A stretch of 64,000 nt of DNA from Enterococcus italicus DSM 15952 (GTDB taxonomy: Bacteria > Bacillota > Bacilli > Lactobacillales > Enterococcaceae). The DNA is taken from contig NZ_GL622241.1 of assembly GCF_000185365.1 (NCBI RefSeq), positions 1,671,160-1,735,159 on the forward strand, in the 5' to 3' direction. Below are positions 1 to 8,774 of the stretch, piece after piece. Each line of letters starts with the position of its first letter. Position 1 is the stretch's first letter. The notes under the pieces were generated by a model, which was not told the origin of the DNA, ran no database searches, and saw only the letters and a program-made list of their open reading frames with translations. A program made the translations under genes and the position numbers.

Positions 1-1
1 G

Positions 2-100
2 CTCTTTCACTATTCATTTAACTCAGGTACATTTTTATTTTTAGCAACCAGTTTTATAGTCTATCAGGCTGTTCGGAAAACAAAGTCATCATCAAAGTAG
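2..100 (+). CDS. C-terminal fragment of a membrane protein (partial)
   Basis: Only the last 32 codons are in the window. The frame is open from base 2 to a TAG at 98-100. It contains a hydrophobic stretch (FLFLATSFIVY) followed by a short basic, polar tail (RKTKSSSK), as expected for a last transmembrane helix with a cytoplasmic end. A hairpin terminator overlaps the stop. Too little remains to name the family, and a short open frame could be chance; the terminator right behind it is the main support. Confidence 0.5.
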   Translation, partial: LFHYSFNSGTFLFLATSFIVYQAVRKTKSSSK

Positions 101-129
101 GCTCACGCCGCTTGATGATGGCTTTTTTT
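87..129 (+). terminator. Rho-independent terminator
   Basis: Nine-base stem CATCATCAA (87-95) and TTGATGATG (112-120), followed by GC and seven T (123-129). It ends the partial gene at the window start and isolates the next gene. Confidence 0.85.
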
Positions 130-169
130 CCTTTAATTAGTGTACACTAGTGCTAAAGGGGGAATTGTT

Positions 170-1123
170 TTGAAATATATCTTATCTAAACGATCATTTC
201 GATCCATCTATCATGAAAAAGTTCAACAACTAGCGCCTGATTACCAGCTTGTTTCGATTAATGAGCTTCCTGATTCTTTTCGATGGGAACAAGTCGTGAT
301 TACGATTGGTTGGGATAAAAAATGGGCAGATAAACTTTTGCACTCAGCAACGAATCTGAAATGGGTTCAATCAATTTCAGCAGGAGTAGACTATCTCCCC
401 CTTGAATCCTTTGCTAAGTACGGGATCCTTTTATCCAATGGTAGTGGGATTCATGCCCAATCTATTTCAGATCACCTACTTGGTCTGTTACTTATGAAAA
501 CTAGAGGTCTATTTCCAGCGATGCAACAGCAAATGACGCATACTTGGGAATCAGAAACCCTACCTTACGATAATTTGAGCGAGCAAGTGATTACGATTGT
601 CGGCACGGGTCAAATCGGACAAGAACTAGCTAGGAAGCTATCCTTATTAGGCTGCTCTGTCCAAGGGATTAATACGACTGGTCGGAAGACACCTTACTTT
701 TCTCAGACGTATCCGTTAACGAATCTTCATGCTTGCGCCCAAGAATCGGATATCGTCATCAATATTTTGCCACTAACTGAGGATACACGGCATCTCTATG
801 ATCAAACGTTTTTCCAAGCAATGAAGAAGACGGGCTCTTTTATGAACGTCGGACGTGGGCCAAGCGTGGATAGCCATGCACTATTGGCAGCCTTACAAGC
901 AAACGAACTAGCCTTTGCATCAATTGATGTCACAGATCCAGAGCCACTACCAAAAGACGATCCACTTTGGGATGCACCTAATTTACTCATTACCCCACAT
1001 ATTTCTGGACAAACGGCTCACTTTCAGTCTCTGTTCATGGAAATTTTTCTTAAAAATTTCAGTTCATTTATCCAAAATCACTCGCTTACTAAAAACGAAG
1101 TATCACTCGAAAATGGTTACTAA
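170..1123 (+). CDS. D-2-hydroxyacid dehydrogenase family protein
   Basis: NAD(P)-dependent oxidoreductase of the D-isomer-specific 2-hydroxyacid dehydrogenase family, cytosolic, about 317 residues (normal length). The Rossmann motif GTGQIG is near residues 145-150. The family active-site set is visible: Arg in NVGRGP, Glu in DPEPLP, and the His of TPHISG near the C-terminus. I chose the TTG at 170 because AAAGGGGGA at 155-163 is a well-placed ribosome site; the ATG at 140 has none. Bounded by terminators on both sides, so probably monocistronic. The 2-keto acid substrate cannot be told from sequence. Confidence 0.85.
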   Translation: MKYILSKRSFRSIYHEKVQQLAPDYQLVSINELPDSFRWEQVVITIGWDKKWADKLLHSATNLKWVQSISAGVDYLPLESFAKYGILLSNGSGIHAQSISDHLLGLLLMKTRGLFPAMQQQMTHTWESETLPYDNLSEQVITIVGTGQIGQELARKLSLLGCSVQGINTTGRKTPYFSQTYPLTNLHACAQESDIVINILPLTEDTRHLYDQTFFQAMKKTGSFMNVGRGPSVDSHALLAALQANELAFASIDVTDPEPLPKDDPLWDAPNLLITPHISGQTAHFQSLFMEIFLKNFSSFIQNHSLTKNEVSLENGY

Positions 1124-1159
1124 GAAAACCTAACCAGAATTATACAGTAATAAACAAAC

Positions 1160-1214
1160 AAGACCACAGAATCCAAAAGTTTGAGATACTACTTCTGGAT
1201 TTTATGGTCTTTCA
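1160..1214 (+). terminator. Terminator of the D-2-hydroxyacid dehydrogenase gene
   Basis: Long imperfect stem (about 1160-1180 with 1191-1212) around the core AATCCAAAAGTTTGA, followed by a short T-rich run. The same 15-base core recurs in the terminator at 60273-60322. Confidence 0.6.
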
Positions 1215-1221
1215 ATCGTAC

Positions 1222-1251
1222 CTGCTAATTCTCACCGTTTGGAATTAGCAG
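1222..1251. terminator. Hairpin between convergent genes
   Basis: Perfect 10-base stem CTGCTAATTC (1222-1231) and GAATTAGCAG (1242-1251), loop of 10. It lies between convergent transcription units. It has no clear T-run on either side, so terminator function is inferred from position. Confidence 0.45.
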
Positions 1252-1305
1252 CACAAATTAGTTACGTTCAAATTCTTACATACCATATGTTACTGCCGCT
1301 TGTCC

Positions 1306-1605
1306 CTATTCTTTTGATTCTTCAAAAACATAGGTTGGTTCATCTAACTTCTTATCGTAATCAACAATTAAATCATAGCGCTTAAAGAACCACTCATCAG
1401 TCTCTTCAATAAAAAAGAGCATGTCTGATACTGTTGTTTTCACCAATGGATCTTCAGGACGATCAACTGAAAGTCCGACAGAAAAGCCATCATGAACTTG
1501 TGTTTTGCCATAGACTTTCCCGTAAAATCTGATCCCCATTCCAGATTCTAATTGAATTTCTCTTTTAAACCACTCTAGCGCGGATGGTGTGATAGTTAAT
1601 TGCAT
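1306..1605 (-). CDS. HesB/YneR-like iron-sulfur biosynthesis family protein
   Basis: A 99-residue protein resembling the HesB-like (YneR) family: MQLTITPSALEWF at the start and the acidic, aromatic region FFIEETDEWFFKRYDLIVDY in the second half. Unlike true A-type Fe-S carriers it shows no conserved C-terminal Cys-x-Cys; no cysteine is present at all. A role in Fe-S assembly is therefore doubtful. ATG at 1605 has AAGGAG upstream. It starts 11 bases after ktrA ends, so the two are probably co-transcribed. Confidence 0.7.
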   Translation of the reverse strand: MQLTITPSALEWFKREIQLESGMGIRFYGKVYGKTQVHDGFSVGLSVDRPEDPLVKTTVSDMLFFIEETDEWFFKRYDLIVDYDKKLDEPTYVFEESKE

Positions 1606-1616
1606 ACTTACTCCTT

Positions 1617-2282
1617 CTATTCATTTAATTTTTTATCGAGTAAATCAACATCTTCTGCATTTCCAATGACTAACAAGCTATCATTTTCTTTTACAATTTG
1701 GTCCGCAGCAGGTGAAACAATGACTTGTGCATCTGGTCTACGAATCGCAACGACTGTTAAACCATACTTTTGGCGAAAATTTAAATCAAGTAAGGTATGA
1801 TTAAAGAATTTGGGATTTGATACACGAATTTCTGCTAATGAGAACTCATCAGATAATTCAATGAAGTCTAAAATGTTTTTAGAGACTAAATTATGTGCCA
1901 AACGGATTCCCATATCTCGCTCTGGGTGAACCACTCGATCTGCACCAACTTTCTCTAAAACTCTTGCATGGTATTCATTTTGCGCCTTTGCTAGAATATT
2001 AGGAACGCCCATTTCTTTTACCATTAGGGTAACCAAAATACTTGCCTGAATGTCTTCACCAATCGCTACAATGACATGGTCAAAATTACGAATCCCAAGC
2101 GATTTTAGAACCATCTCATCCTGGGCGTTGCCTACGACCACGTGCGTAGCGATATTCATATACTCATTCACTCGATCCTCATTGGCATCAATAGCTAGTA
2201 CTTCTTGACCAGATTCGACTAACGTCCGACAGATACTTCCTCCAAATCGTCCCAATCCAATGACTGCATAGTTTTGTTTCAC
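1617..2282 (-). CDS. ktrA: KtrA/TrkA-type potassium uptake regulatory protein
   Basis: Cytosolic RCK protein of 221 residues that gates a Ktr/Trk potassium channel through nucleotide binding. The N-terminal RCK_N Rossmann domain (about 1-120) begins with the GLGRFGGS motif and an acidic residue at the end of strand 2 (IDAN). The C-terminal TrkA_C domain spans about 135-220. The start is GTG at 2282, behind GAAGGAAG. No membrane subunit (KtrB) is in the window. An extended -10 promoter lies just upstream, and the HesB-like gene follows. Confidence 0.88.
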   Translation of the reverse strand: MKQNYAVIGLGRFGGSICRTLVESGQEVLAIDANEDRVNEYMNIATHVVVGNAQDEMVLKSLGIRNFDHVIVAIGEDIQASILVTLMVKEMGVPNILAKAQNEYHARVLEKVGADRVVHPERDMGIRLAHNLVSKNILDFIELSDEFSLAEIRVSNPKFFNHTLLDLNFRQKYGLTVVAIRRPDAQVIVSPAADQIVKENDSLLVIGNAEDVDLLDKKLNE

Positions 2283-2315
2283 TAGTTCACTTCCTTCATT
2301 TCTTGATTCTAAATT

Positions 2316-2324
2316 ATTATAACA
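2316..2324 (-). promoter_or_regulatory. Extended -10 promoter for ktrA
   Basis: On the minus strand TGTTATAAT, i.e. TG-n-TATAAT, about 35 bases ahead of the GTG start. No good -35 at standard spacing; the extended -10 makes up for that. Confidence 0.55.
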
Positions 2325-2355
2325 AACTCATTGAGTGTTCACCTAGTAGGTTGTC

Positions 2356-2985
2356 TTATTTTATATAGCCATGTTTAAATGCATAAATCGCAGCTTGAGT
2401 TCGATCTTCTACTTCAAGTTTTGACAAAATATTGGATACATGGGTCTTCACTGTTTTTAAAGTAATAAATAGTTCATCTGCAATTTCTTGGTTACTCTTT
2501 CCATTTGAAATCAGTTGGAGTACTTCTTTTTCACGATTTGTCAGTTCATCATGTAAATGAAAATTTCGATTGCTCGTCTCATTTCGTAGCTTATTTGATA
2601 CTTGCGGTTCAACTACCCGTCCACCTTGGTAAATCGTACGAATGGCTTGGGCAATATCATGGGCTGCGGAAGTCTTTAGAAGATACCCAGATGCTCCTGC
2701 TTCGATTGCCGGATATACCTTTTCATCGTCAATGAAACTCGTTACAATAATAATTTTGGCTTCAGGCCAAGCATGTAAAATTTCTTTGGTCGCTTCAATC
2801 CCATCCATCACGTCCATCACTAAATCCATCAAAATAACATCAGGTCGTAAGTCTAGTGCTTTTTCAACACCTATTGCTCCATTTTCTGCTTGTGCGATGA
2901 CATCAATATCATCTTGGATGGACAAGTACGCCGACACACCAATTCTAACCATCTCATGGTCATCTACTAATAGCACTCGAATCAT
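2356..2985 (-). CDS. liaR: LiaR response regulator
   Basis: NarL/FixJ-type response regulator, 209 residues. The receiver domain covers about 1-120, with acidic pocket D8-D9 and phosphoacceptor D54 in VILMDLV. A LuxR-type helix-turn-helix lies at about 142-205 (LTNREKEVLQLI ... TVKTHVSNILSKL). It is the output of the cell-envelope stress system that responds to antibiotics such as daptomycin and bacitracin in Firmicutes. ATG at 2985 starts a standard receiver; the frame extends upstream but the extra residues look non-native. It overlaps liaS by 26 bases, the last gene of liaF-liaS-liaR. Confidence 0.93.
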   Translation of the reverse strand: MIRVLLVDDHEMVRIGVSAYLSIQDDIDVIAQAENGAIGVEKALDLRPDVILMDLVMDVMDGIEATKEILHAWPEAKIIIVTSFIDDEKVYPAIEAGASGYLLKTSAAHDIAQAIRTIYQGGRVVEPQVSNKLRNETSNRNFHLHDELTNREKEVLQLISNGKSNQEIADELFITLKTVKTHVSNILSKLEVEDRTQAAIYAFKHGYIK

Positions 2986-4045
2986 CTGATACGTTCCCTT
3001 CTTTAAAGATTGGTACTTTAATTTCAACACTCGTACCTTGATTGTTAAAACTTATGATCTTCACAGTGCCACCTACTCCTTGTATTCGTTCGCGAATATT
3101 GGTAAGTCCATAGCTACCTGCTTTTTCTTTAGAAATGTCAAAACCAATACCATCATCAATAAATCGCAACTGAATTTGTTGATTTACCTCATTTAAATAC
3201 ACTTCCAATTCTTGCGCTTTCGCATGCCGTAGCGTATTGGATAATAATTCTTGAACCACTCGAAATAGCTGATCTTCGATGATAGTGGGCAAATGTAAAT
3301 CGGCAATTTGCCAGCGAATTTGGATTGTCACTTTTGATTGTAGTTCAATTAATAATTGCTCAATACCCGTCTTCAATGATTTTCCTTCCAGATTAACTGG
3401 TCGCAAATGGAGCAATAATGCCCTCATTTCTGACTGTGCAGTCGTTATAATATCAGTAATCATTGTCAGTTGTTTTTGCTGGTTTTCTTCGACTTGTTTT
3501 TTCCTTGCTTGCTCATTCATCGCAGAAAGCAACATCATAGCTGCAAATAATTCCTGTGAAACCGAGTCGTGCAATTCTCGTGCTAGTCGATGCCGTTCTT
3601 CAGTCAAAATTTGTTCTTTTGTCTGACCGTTAAATAGTTTGGGCTGTGCATTACTCAGTTGCAACTCTTTTGAAACCATCTGTAGCTTGTCGCGGATCAT
3701 TTGAATATCCTCTTGAATGCCGTGCATTGGCTGATAATCAATGGAAGGTTTAGTAATTTTAAAATCATATTTCCCAGCAGCCAAGTTTTGCAATGGCTGT
3801 TCAATCGGTTTTAGTACCATACGCTGACAATAACCTAGAATGAAAAAAAACACCACGCCACTGCTAAAAGCTAATAGCAATAAAAACAGAACCATGGGCA
3901 TAAATAGAATTTGCATTTGGAGAAATGTAAAAAACCAATCATGGGTATGCGTCACTTGGACGATACTCATGCCAAGCAACAAGAGCGTCAAAAAGGTTGC
4001 GACTCCGACAACGCAGGATACAATGATTCGAAGGGGTTTGGTCAT
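2960..4045 (-). CDS. liaS: LiaS sensor histidine kinase
   Basis: Membrane histidine kinase of 361 residues. Two N-terminal transmembrane helices (about 7-30 and 45-72) flank a short extracytoplasmic loop, so this is an intramembrane-sensing kinase. A HAMP-like linker follows, then HisKA_3 with the phospho-His in RELHDSV (about residue 159) and an HATPase domain with DGIGFD and SYGLTNIRERI. The ATG at 4045 overlaps the liaF stop (ATGA), a sign of translational coupling. Partner of LiaR, with LiaF as the membrane inhibitor in the family model. Confidence 0.93.
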   Translation of the reverse strand: MTKPLRIIVSCVVGVATFLTLLLLGMSIVQVTHTHDWFFTFLQMQILFMPMVLFLLLLAFSSGVVFFFILGYCQRMVLKPIEQPLQNLAAGKYDFKITKPSIDYQPMHGIQEDIQMIRDKLQMVSKELQLSNAQPKLFNGQTKEQILTEERHRLARELHDSVSQELFAAMMLLSAMNEQARKKQVEENQQKQLTMITDIITTAQSEMRALLLHLRPVNLEGKSLKTGIEQLLIELQSKVTIQIRWQIADLHLPTIIEDQLFRVVQELLSNTLRHAKAQELEVYLNEVNQQIQLRFIDDGIGFDISKEKAGSYGLTNIRERIQGVGGTVKIISFNNQGTSVEIKVPIFKEGNVSDDSSAISR

Positions 4046-4767
4046 ATACGAATCACCTCTACCTCTCCTACACAATTAGCAGATAAAATATGTAGCTTGC
4101 GTTGACTTTCGTCGTAATCTTTACTATAAATAATTAGTTCTTCATTTTTTAACTGAAAAGATTCCTTTTCAAAGCGCACTGTCCCTAATAAACTATTTTG
4201 TTGCAACTTAATCCCAATACCAGTCGGAACCAAAATACGTGTTTTTCCAAAAAGCTTGCGGATCACAATTGTATTCTCTTTTTTAGGTAATAGCGTATTG
4301 CCTAGATCAATAATCGTATCCCCTGCAAAAATACTGATCACAATGTCATTCCATTCGAAGATATCAGACCCAATTCGAGTATCACCGATCCATGATTTCT
4401 TCGTTCTTTCGGCTGCATGTGTGCTCGGATCAACCGTATCCACAATCACTATTTTCTTTTTATTTAGCCAATTTTGTTGAAAAAGCTCGATACCAGAAAT
4501 TTCAACACCTTTTAAGCCGACAAATAAAATAGCAAAGATAAGCATCAACCATACAGCAAAGTTATTTAACAAGGAAACAATAACTAGGATACTACCTATA
4601 ATTTGTAAGAAACGTTTGCTTTTCTTTTTGCGTTTGGCTCCGCCGTAAATACTCAGACAGCCCAAAAAGAAAAGGATTGCTAGTGGCTCTGTATCAAACA
4701 ACTGCCAAAGTGCAATTACAAATAAAAGACATTCGGCAGTCAAAAAAAAGCGCCATGCATTTTTCAT
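4042..4767 (-). CDS. liaF: LiaF, membrane regulator of LiaRS
   Basis: A 241-residue protein: N-terminal hydrophobic segments (about 5-90, up to four short helices) and a soluble C-terminal beta-rich domain of the DUF2154/LiaF family. In the family it holds LiaS inactive without envelope stress. ATG at 4767 has GAGAGG upstream; the earlier in-frame ATG at 4809 lacks a good site. First gene of the operon. Its upstream region holds an inverted repeat over a putative -35. Confidence 0.9.
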   Translation of the reverse strand: MKNAWRFFLTAECLLFVIALWQLFDTEPLAILFFLGCLSIYGGAKRKKKSKRFLQIIGSILVIVSLLNNFAVWLMLIFAILFVGLKGVEISGIELFQQNWLNKKKIVIVDTVDPSTHAAERTKKSWIGDTRIGSDIFEWNDIVISIFAGDTIIDLGNTLLPKKENTIVIRKLFGKTRILVPTGIGIKLQQNSLLGTVRFEKESFQLKNEELIIYSKDYDESQRKLHILSANCVGEVEVIRI

Positions 4768-4794
4768 TTGAAGGTTCCTCTCCCATTTTTCTTT

Positions 4795-4829
4795 AATGTA
4801 GCAAATCACTTCTCAGTTGGCATCCAACT
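4795..4829 (-). promoter_or_regulatory. Putative lia promoter with inverted repeat over the -35
   Basis: On the minus strand TGC-TACATT (extended -10; hexamer 4795-4800) precedes liaF. The expected -35 zone (4818-4823) is covered by a perfect inverted repeat AGTTGG-CAT-CCAACT at 4815-4829. This could be an operator for LiaR or another regulator; the assignment is inference. Confidence 0.4.
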
Positions 4830-4838
4830 TTTGACTGA

Positions 4839-4917
4839 AAAAAACTACCCACCTAACAACGATCATTCCCAAAATGAGATTTTTTAGGAACGCTTTAATT
4901 AGGAGGGTAGTTTTTTT
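4839..4917 (-). terminator. Terminator of greA
   Basis: Stem AACTACCCACCTAA (about 4843-4856) with TTAGGAGGGTAGTT (4899-4912) and a T-run on the minus strand. A-runs on both sides make it potentially bidirectional. It separates greA from liaF. Confidence 0.8.
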
Positions 4918-4923
4918 AACTAC

Positions 4924-5397
4924 TTATTTAACACTAATAATTTTCACGGGCATATCGCCACCAGGGGTTGAAATCGTCACTTCGTCATTTAATTTTTTCC
5001 CAATTAAAGCTTGAGCAATTGGTGAATCGTTAGAGATTTTCCCAGAGAATGGATCAGCCTCTGCACTACCGACGATTGTATACTCTTCTTCATCACCATC
5101 TGGCAACTCAACGAAGGTAACGGTCTTTCCAATAGATACTTCGTCTTGATCGACACCATCATTATCAATAATTTGTGCAAAGCGAATCATTGTTTCTAAC
5201 GTTGTAATTCTTCCTTCCACAAACGCTTGCTCATCTTTTGCTGACTCGTACTCAGAGTTTTCAGATAAATCGCCAAAGCTACGCGCAATTTTGATACGCT
5301 CAATAATCTCTCCACGTTTGACTGTTTTTAATTCTTCTAATTCTTGCTCTAATTTTGCTTTACCTTCTAAGGTCATTGGATATACTTTTTCTACCAT
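4924..5397 (-). CDS. greA: Transcription elongation factor GreA
   Basis: 157 residues, the normal GreA length. The N-terminal antiparallel coiled coil (about 1-75) carries the tip signature [19 protein letters not shown], with acidic residues that reach the RNA polymerase active centre and stimulate transcript cleavage. The C-terminal FKBP-like domain (about 80-157) has [19 protein letters not shown]. It lies 37 bases downstream of mltG and has its own strong terminator, so it is probably transcribed with mltG. Confidence 0.96.
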   Translation of the reverse strand: MVEKVYPMTLEGKAKLEQELEELKTVKRGEIIERIKIARSFGDLSENSEYESAKDEQAFVEGRITTLETMIRFAQIIDNDGVDQDEVSIGKTVTFVELPDGDEEEYTIVGSAEADPFSGKISNDSPIAQALIGKKLNDEVTISTPGGDMPVKIISVK

Positions 5398-5434
5398 CGT
5401 AATTACTCCTTTATCTACATTTCATCAGACTTTT

Positions 5435-6610
5435 TTATTGATTGTCTACGTATTTTTCTTTATTCACAAGATGTTCATCATAGGTAGCGGCAAAATACAC
5501 TTTACCGGTTGATGTATCTGCAACAAAATAGTAATAATTATTAGCCGTTGGATCGAGAACAGCTTGAATCGATTGCTCGCTTGGATTATCAAAAGGTCCT
5601 GGGCCATAGCCAGTGTTGGTATATAAATTGTATGGCGAATCCACTTGAGTATCACTAATCGTGACGTCCTCTTTGTGTTCACCTAAAGAATACAAAATTG
5701 AAATATCTGACTGCAATGGCATATCTGCAGCAATTCGATTAAAGAATACTTGGGCAATATTTTTGCGGTCATCATCTGTCACGCCCTCTTTTTCCACCAA
5801 TGAGGCTAAGGTTAATACTTCATGAACACTCATATTTTTTTGCTTAATCTGCGTATAATACTTGCTCATCACACTATCTGTCTTAGCAACCATCGCCGTT
5901 ACTAACTCTTTTAAGGTCATATCGTCATAGTAGTTATAGGTAGCAGGGAATAAATACCCTTCCAATCGATAACGCACATCAGTCGCTTCTGAGGCACTTT
6001 GCAGTAAACTCGGATAACTAGCTAATAACGTATTAAAAAAGTCAGTATCACTAATTATTGATAAGAAGTCATTTTTAGTAAATGCTGTTTTTTCAGCAAT
6101 CACATCGCCAATTTGATCGATGTCGTATCCTTCAGGTATAGTGAGTTTGGCCTGAGCAGTTTTTTCTGTGACATCGCCATTTTTTAATGCTTCACTAATG
6201 GCGTCTAAATCCATACTTGCTGAAAATTGATAGGTGCCTGCTTGAAAGCCCGTCAAATTATTAAATTTCGTATAATAATTAAAGACCATCCCACTTTTAA
6301 TTATTTTTTCTTTTTCTAGTATTTCGCCAATTGCTTTATTTGAAGAGCCATTAGGAATGACGACCTCCACTTTTTGCTCACTTTTTGCGTTTAATGGTTC
6401 TAGACTCGAAACAATATAATTATAAATATTAAAAATTAAGACTCCACCGACAATCAAGATGATTAGCAGAACGGAGATTGTAATTTTTCTAACAAGTTTA
6501 TCTTCTTTTTTACGTAGAGAACGTCGTACATCTCTCGGTGTACCAGAAATAGTCGATTCTTGATCAATATGTTTTTGGTTCTGACTGTTTGCTTGTTTTT
6601 TGTTTTTCAT
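5435..6610 (-). CDS. mltG: Endolytic murein transglycosylase MltG
   Basis: 391-residue YceG-like protein that cuts nascent peptidoglycan strands. A cytoplasmic basic head (about 1-40) precedes one transmembrane helix (about 42-64). A LysM-like region and the catalytic YceG domain follow. The catalytic Glu lies in the conserved LASLVEKEG, and YNLYTNTGYGPGPFDNPS is the usual C-terminal signature. Located upstream of greA as in many lactic acid bacteria. A TATAAT at 6662-6667 (minus strand) is a possible -10, but no clear -35 is visible. Confidence 0.93.
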   Translation of the reverse strand: MKNKKQANSQNQKHIDQESTISGTPRDVRRSLRKKEDKLVRKITISVLLIILIVGGVLIFNIYNYIVSSLEPLNAKSEQKVEVVIPNGSSNKAIGEILEKEKIIKSGMVFNYYTKFNNLTGFQAGTYQFSASMDLDAISEALKNGDVTEKTAQAKLTIPEGYDIDQIGDVIAEKTAFTKNDFLSIISDTDFFNTLLASYPSLLQSASEATDVRYRLEGYLFPATYNYYDDMTLKELVTAMVAKTDSVMSKYYTQIKQKNMSVHEVLTLASLVEKEGVTDDDRKNIAQVFFNRIAADMPLQSDISILYSLGEHKEDVTISDTQVDSPYNLYTNTGYGPGPFDNPSEQSIQAVLDPTANNYYYFVADTSTGKVYFAATYDEHLVNKEKYVDNQ

Positions 6611-6734
6611 TAAAGATTCCTTTGTTTTCTATAATATCTAGCTACTAACCTAACTTGTACTATTATACATGATATAGCTAAAAATAAAAACCGCCAGCAA
6701 GTTTATTTTATAAAAAGCAAAACAATCATGAATT

Positions 6735-6773
6735 AAATATAAAACAAAGAGGATAGAGTAACTATCCTCTTTG
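6735..6773 (-). terminator. Terminator of the HU gene
   Basis: Perfect 12-base stem CAAAGAGGATAG (6744-6755) and CTATCCTCTTTG (6762-6773), followed on the minus strand by a T-rich run. Confidence 0.9.
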
Positions 6774-6798
6774 CCAATCATCTTCAAAAAGTAAAAGA

Positions 6799-7074
6799 TT
6801 ACTTCACAGCATCTTTTAATGCTTTACCTGGTTTAAATGCAGGAACTTTGCTTGCAGGAATCTTGATTTCTTCACCAGTTTGTGGGTTACGACCTTTACG
6901 TTCAGCACGAGTGCGAACTTCAAAGTTACCAAAACCGATCAATTGAACTTTTTCTCCGTTTGCTAAAGCTTCTTGAATTGATGAGAAGACAGCGTCTACA
7001 GCTAAAGTAGCGTCCTTTTTAGTAAGGTCAGTCGCTGCAGCAACTTTTTCGATTAATTCTGCTTTGTTTGCCAT
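6799..7074 (-). CDS. hup: DNA-binding protein HU
   Basis: 91-residue histone-like protein of the HU/IHF family; dimers bend and compact DNA. The start [12 protein letters not shown], the GFGNFEVR beta-arm entry and the [12 protein letters not shown] arm with its intercalating Pro are typical. ATG at 7074 is preceded by a strong AGGAGGTG. It is monocistronic: own promoter upstream, terminator downstream. The leader region carries several inverted repeats, described separately. Confidence 0.97.
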   Translation of the reverse strand: MANKAELIEKVAAATDLTKKDATLAVDAVFSSIQEALANGEKVQLIGFGNFEVRTRAERKGRNPQTGEEIKIPASKVPAFKPGKALKDAVK

Positions 7075-7120
7075 GGAATATTTTCACCTCCTGATTCAAT
7101 ACTTGTTCTCTACTAACTTT

Positions 7121-7147
7121 CTATTACTTGAGTGGTCCAAGTAATAG
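7121..7147. repeat. Perfect 10-7-10 inverted repeat over the hup -10
   Basis: CTATTACTTG (7121-7130) and CAAGTAATAG (7138-7147) with a 7-base spacer. The right arm overlaps the -10 hexamer of the predicted hup promoter, so it may be an operator, or a hairpin at the very 5' end of the mRNA. Confidence 0.6.
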
Positions 7148-7172
7148 TAAAAATATTGACTTCTGTCATCAA
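7144..7172 (-). promoter_or_regulatory. Promoter of hup
   Basis: Minus strand: -35 TTGATG (7167-7172), 17-base spacer, -10 TACTAT (7144-7149). It gives a leader of about 60 bases before the HU start. Two more inverted repeats lie upstream: AATATTGA/TCAATATT (7152-7176) and TGATAA/TTATCA (7178-7193). Confidence 0.65.
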
Positions 7173-7312
7173 TATTCTGATAATAAGTTATCACAAGAAT
7201 CCCTTAATATCAAGGATTTTAGGGATTTTTAACCGTTTTTTTTTCGAAATGAACATTTCAATTTGTTTCGCTTAGTTTTCTTTGTAAAAACAGTCATTCT
7301 ATGGTAAAATCA

Positions 7313-8623
7313 CTATTTTCTTCTGCGAGGGATGATCCGAATCGGCGTCCCTTCAAAGATAAACGCTTTGCGAATTTGGTTTTCTAAAAATCGTGCGTAA
7401 GAAAAATGCATTAGCTCTTCTTCGTTCACGAAAATTACAAAGGTCGGTGGTTTGATTGCTACTTGCGTTGCATAGAAAACCTTCAATCTTTTTCCTTTAT
7501 CGGTCGGCGTTGGATTAATAGCTACCGCATCCATAATGACATCATTTAGTACAGCGGAAGGTACGCGCATAGATTGGTTCATACTTACGGATTCAATCAT
7601 TTCCGGTAGTTGATTTAGTCGTTGTTTTGTCATCGCTGAGACAAACAATATCGGTGCATAGTCAAGGTATTGGAATTCTTCGCGAATTTCTTTCTCAAAA
7701 TCACGCATAGTATTGGTATCTTTTTTAACTAGGTCCCATTTATTGACTATAATAATAATGCCTCGACCTTCTTCGTGGGCATAACCAGCAATTTTCTTAT
7801 CTTGCTCGCGAATACCTTCATCTGCATTCAAGACGACTAAAACGACATCGGAACGTTCAATCGCACGCATCGCACGCATCACACTATATTTCTCAGTAGA
7901 CTCATAGACTTTCCCACGTTTACGCATACCTGCTGTATCGATCATCGTGAATTCCTGACCAGACTCACTTGTAAAATGAGTGTCGATGGCGTCTCTTGTT
8001 GTTCCCTCAACATCAGAAACAATGACGCGATCTTCTCCTAAAATTGCATTAATCAAAGAAGATTTACCGACATTTGGTCGACCAATCAGACTGAAGCGAA
8101 TCGTCGAATCGTCCTCTTCTTCCGTATCTTCGCCAAAATGTTTCACAGCTTCATCCAACACATCGCCTAGACCAAGGCCGTGGCTTCCTGAAATAGGATA
8201 GGGTTCGCCTAAGCCCAATGAGTAAAACTCATAGATTTCTGCGCGCATTTCCGGATTATCTACTTTGTTTACCGCCAAAATGACTGGCTTCTTACTACGA
8301 TACAATAGATGCGCTACTGATTCATCCGCATCGGTAATTCCTTCACGTGCACTCGTTACAAAGACTATCACATCTGCTTCATCAATCGCAATTTCTGCTT
8401 GATGCTTGATTTGCTCCATAAACGGCTCATCACTTAAATCGATTCCACCTGTATCAATAATACTAAAATCTTTTCCAAGCCACTCTCCGGTCGCGTAGAT
8501 CCGGTCACGCGTAACACCTGGTGTATCTTCGACAATCGAGATTCTTTCTCCAGCAATTCGGTTGAATACTGTCGATTTTCCGACGTTTGGTCGTCCCACG
8601 ATTGCAATTGTTGGCTTCGCCAT
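7313..8623 (-). CDS. der: Ribosome biogenesis GTPase Der (EngA)
   Basis: 436 residues with two tandem EngA GTPase domains: G1 motifs GRPNVGKST (near 10) and GRPNVGKSS (near 183), each followed by DTPGVTRD or DVEGTTRD and NKxD (NKVD, NKWD). A C-terminal KH-like domain contains [12 protein letters not shown]. It is needed for 50S subunit maturation. ATG at 8623 has TGGAGGT upstream and gives the canonical [16 protein letters not shown]; the upstream in-frame start at 8641 is rejected. Own promoter at 8659-8687. Confidence 0.97.
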   Translation of the reverse strand: MAKPTIAIVGRPNVGKSTVFNRIAGERISIVEDTPGVTRDRIYATGEWLGKDFSIIDTGGIDLSDEPFMEQIKHQAEIAIDEADVIVFVTSAREGITDADESVAHLLYRSKKPVILAVNKVDNPEMRAEIYEFYSLGLGEPYPISGSHGLGLGDVLDEAVKHFGEDTEEEDDSTIRFSLIGRPNVGKSSLINAILGEDRVIVSDVEGTTRDAIDTHFTSESGQEFTMIDTAGMRKRGKVYESTEKYSVMRAMRAIERSDVVLVVLNADEGIREQDKKIAGYAHEEGRGIIIIVNKWDLVKKDTNTMRDFEKEIREEFQYLDYAPILFVSAMTKQRLNQLPEMIESVSMNQSMRVPSAVLNDVIMDAVAINPTPTDKGKRLKVFYATQVAIKPPTFVIFVNEEELMHFSYARFLENQIRKAFIFEGTPIRIIPRRRK

Positions 8624-8658
8624 AATTATTTCTACCTCCATCTAATTGAATCTTATCT

Positions 8659-8687
8659 AGTTTACCTAAAGCCTTGACTTGTTGCAA
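8659..8687 (-). promoter_or_regulatory. Promoter of der
   Basis: Minus strand: -35 TTGCAA (8682-8687), 17-base spacer, -10 TAAACT (8659-8664). Confidence 0.55.
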
Positions 8688-8710
8688 GTATTCTCTCACA
8701 ACTTCACTCA

Positions 8711-8764
8711 CAAAAAATTCCGGATCAAGTAAAAGATGTCTCCATCTTTAGACTTCATCCGGAT
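8711..8764 (-). terminator. Terminator of the prfB-ftsEX unit
   Basis: Long hairpin: TTCCGGATCAAGTAAAAGATG (8718-8738, given here as its plus-strand left arm) pairs imperfectly with CATCTTTAGACTTCATCCGGA (8743-8763). A T-run follows on the minus strand (8711-8717). Confidence 0.8.
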
Positions 8765-8774
8765 AGAATAAAAA

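Noticed and set aside
8505-8711. Short minus-strand ORF overlapping the der start
   Set aside because: It runs through der in another frame with no domain; the region holds the der promoter.
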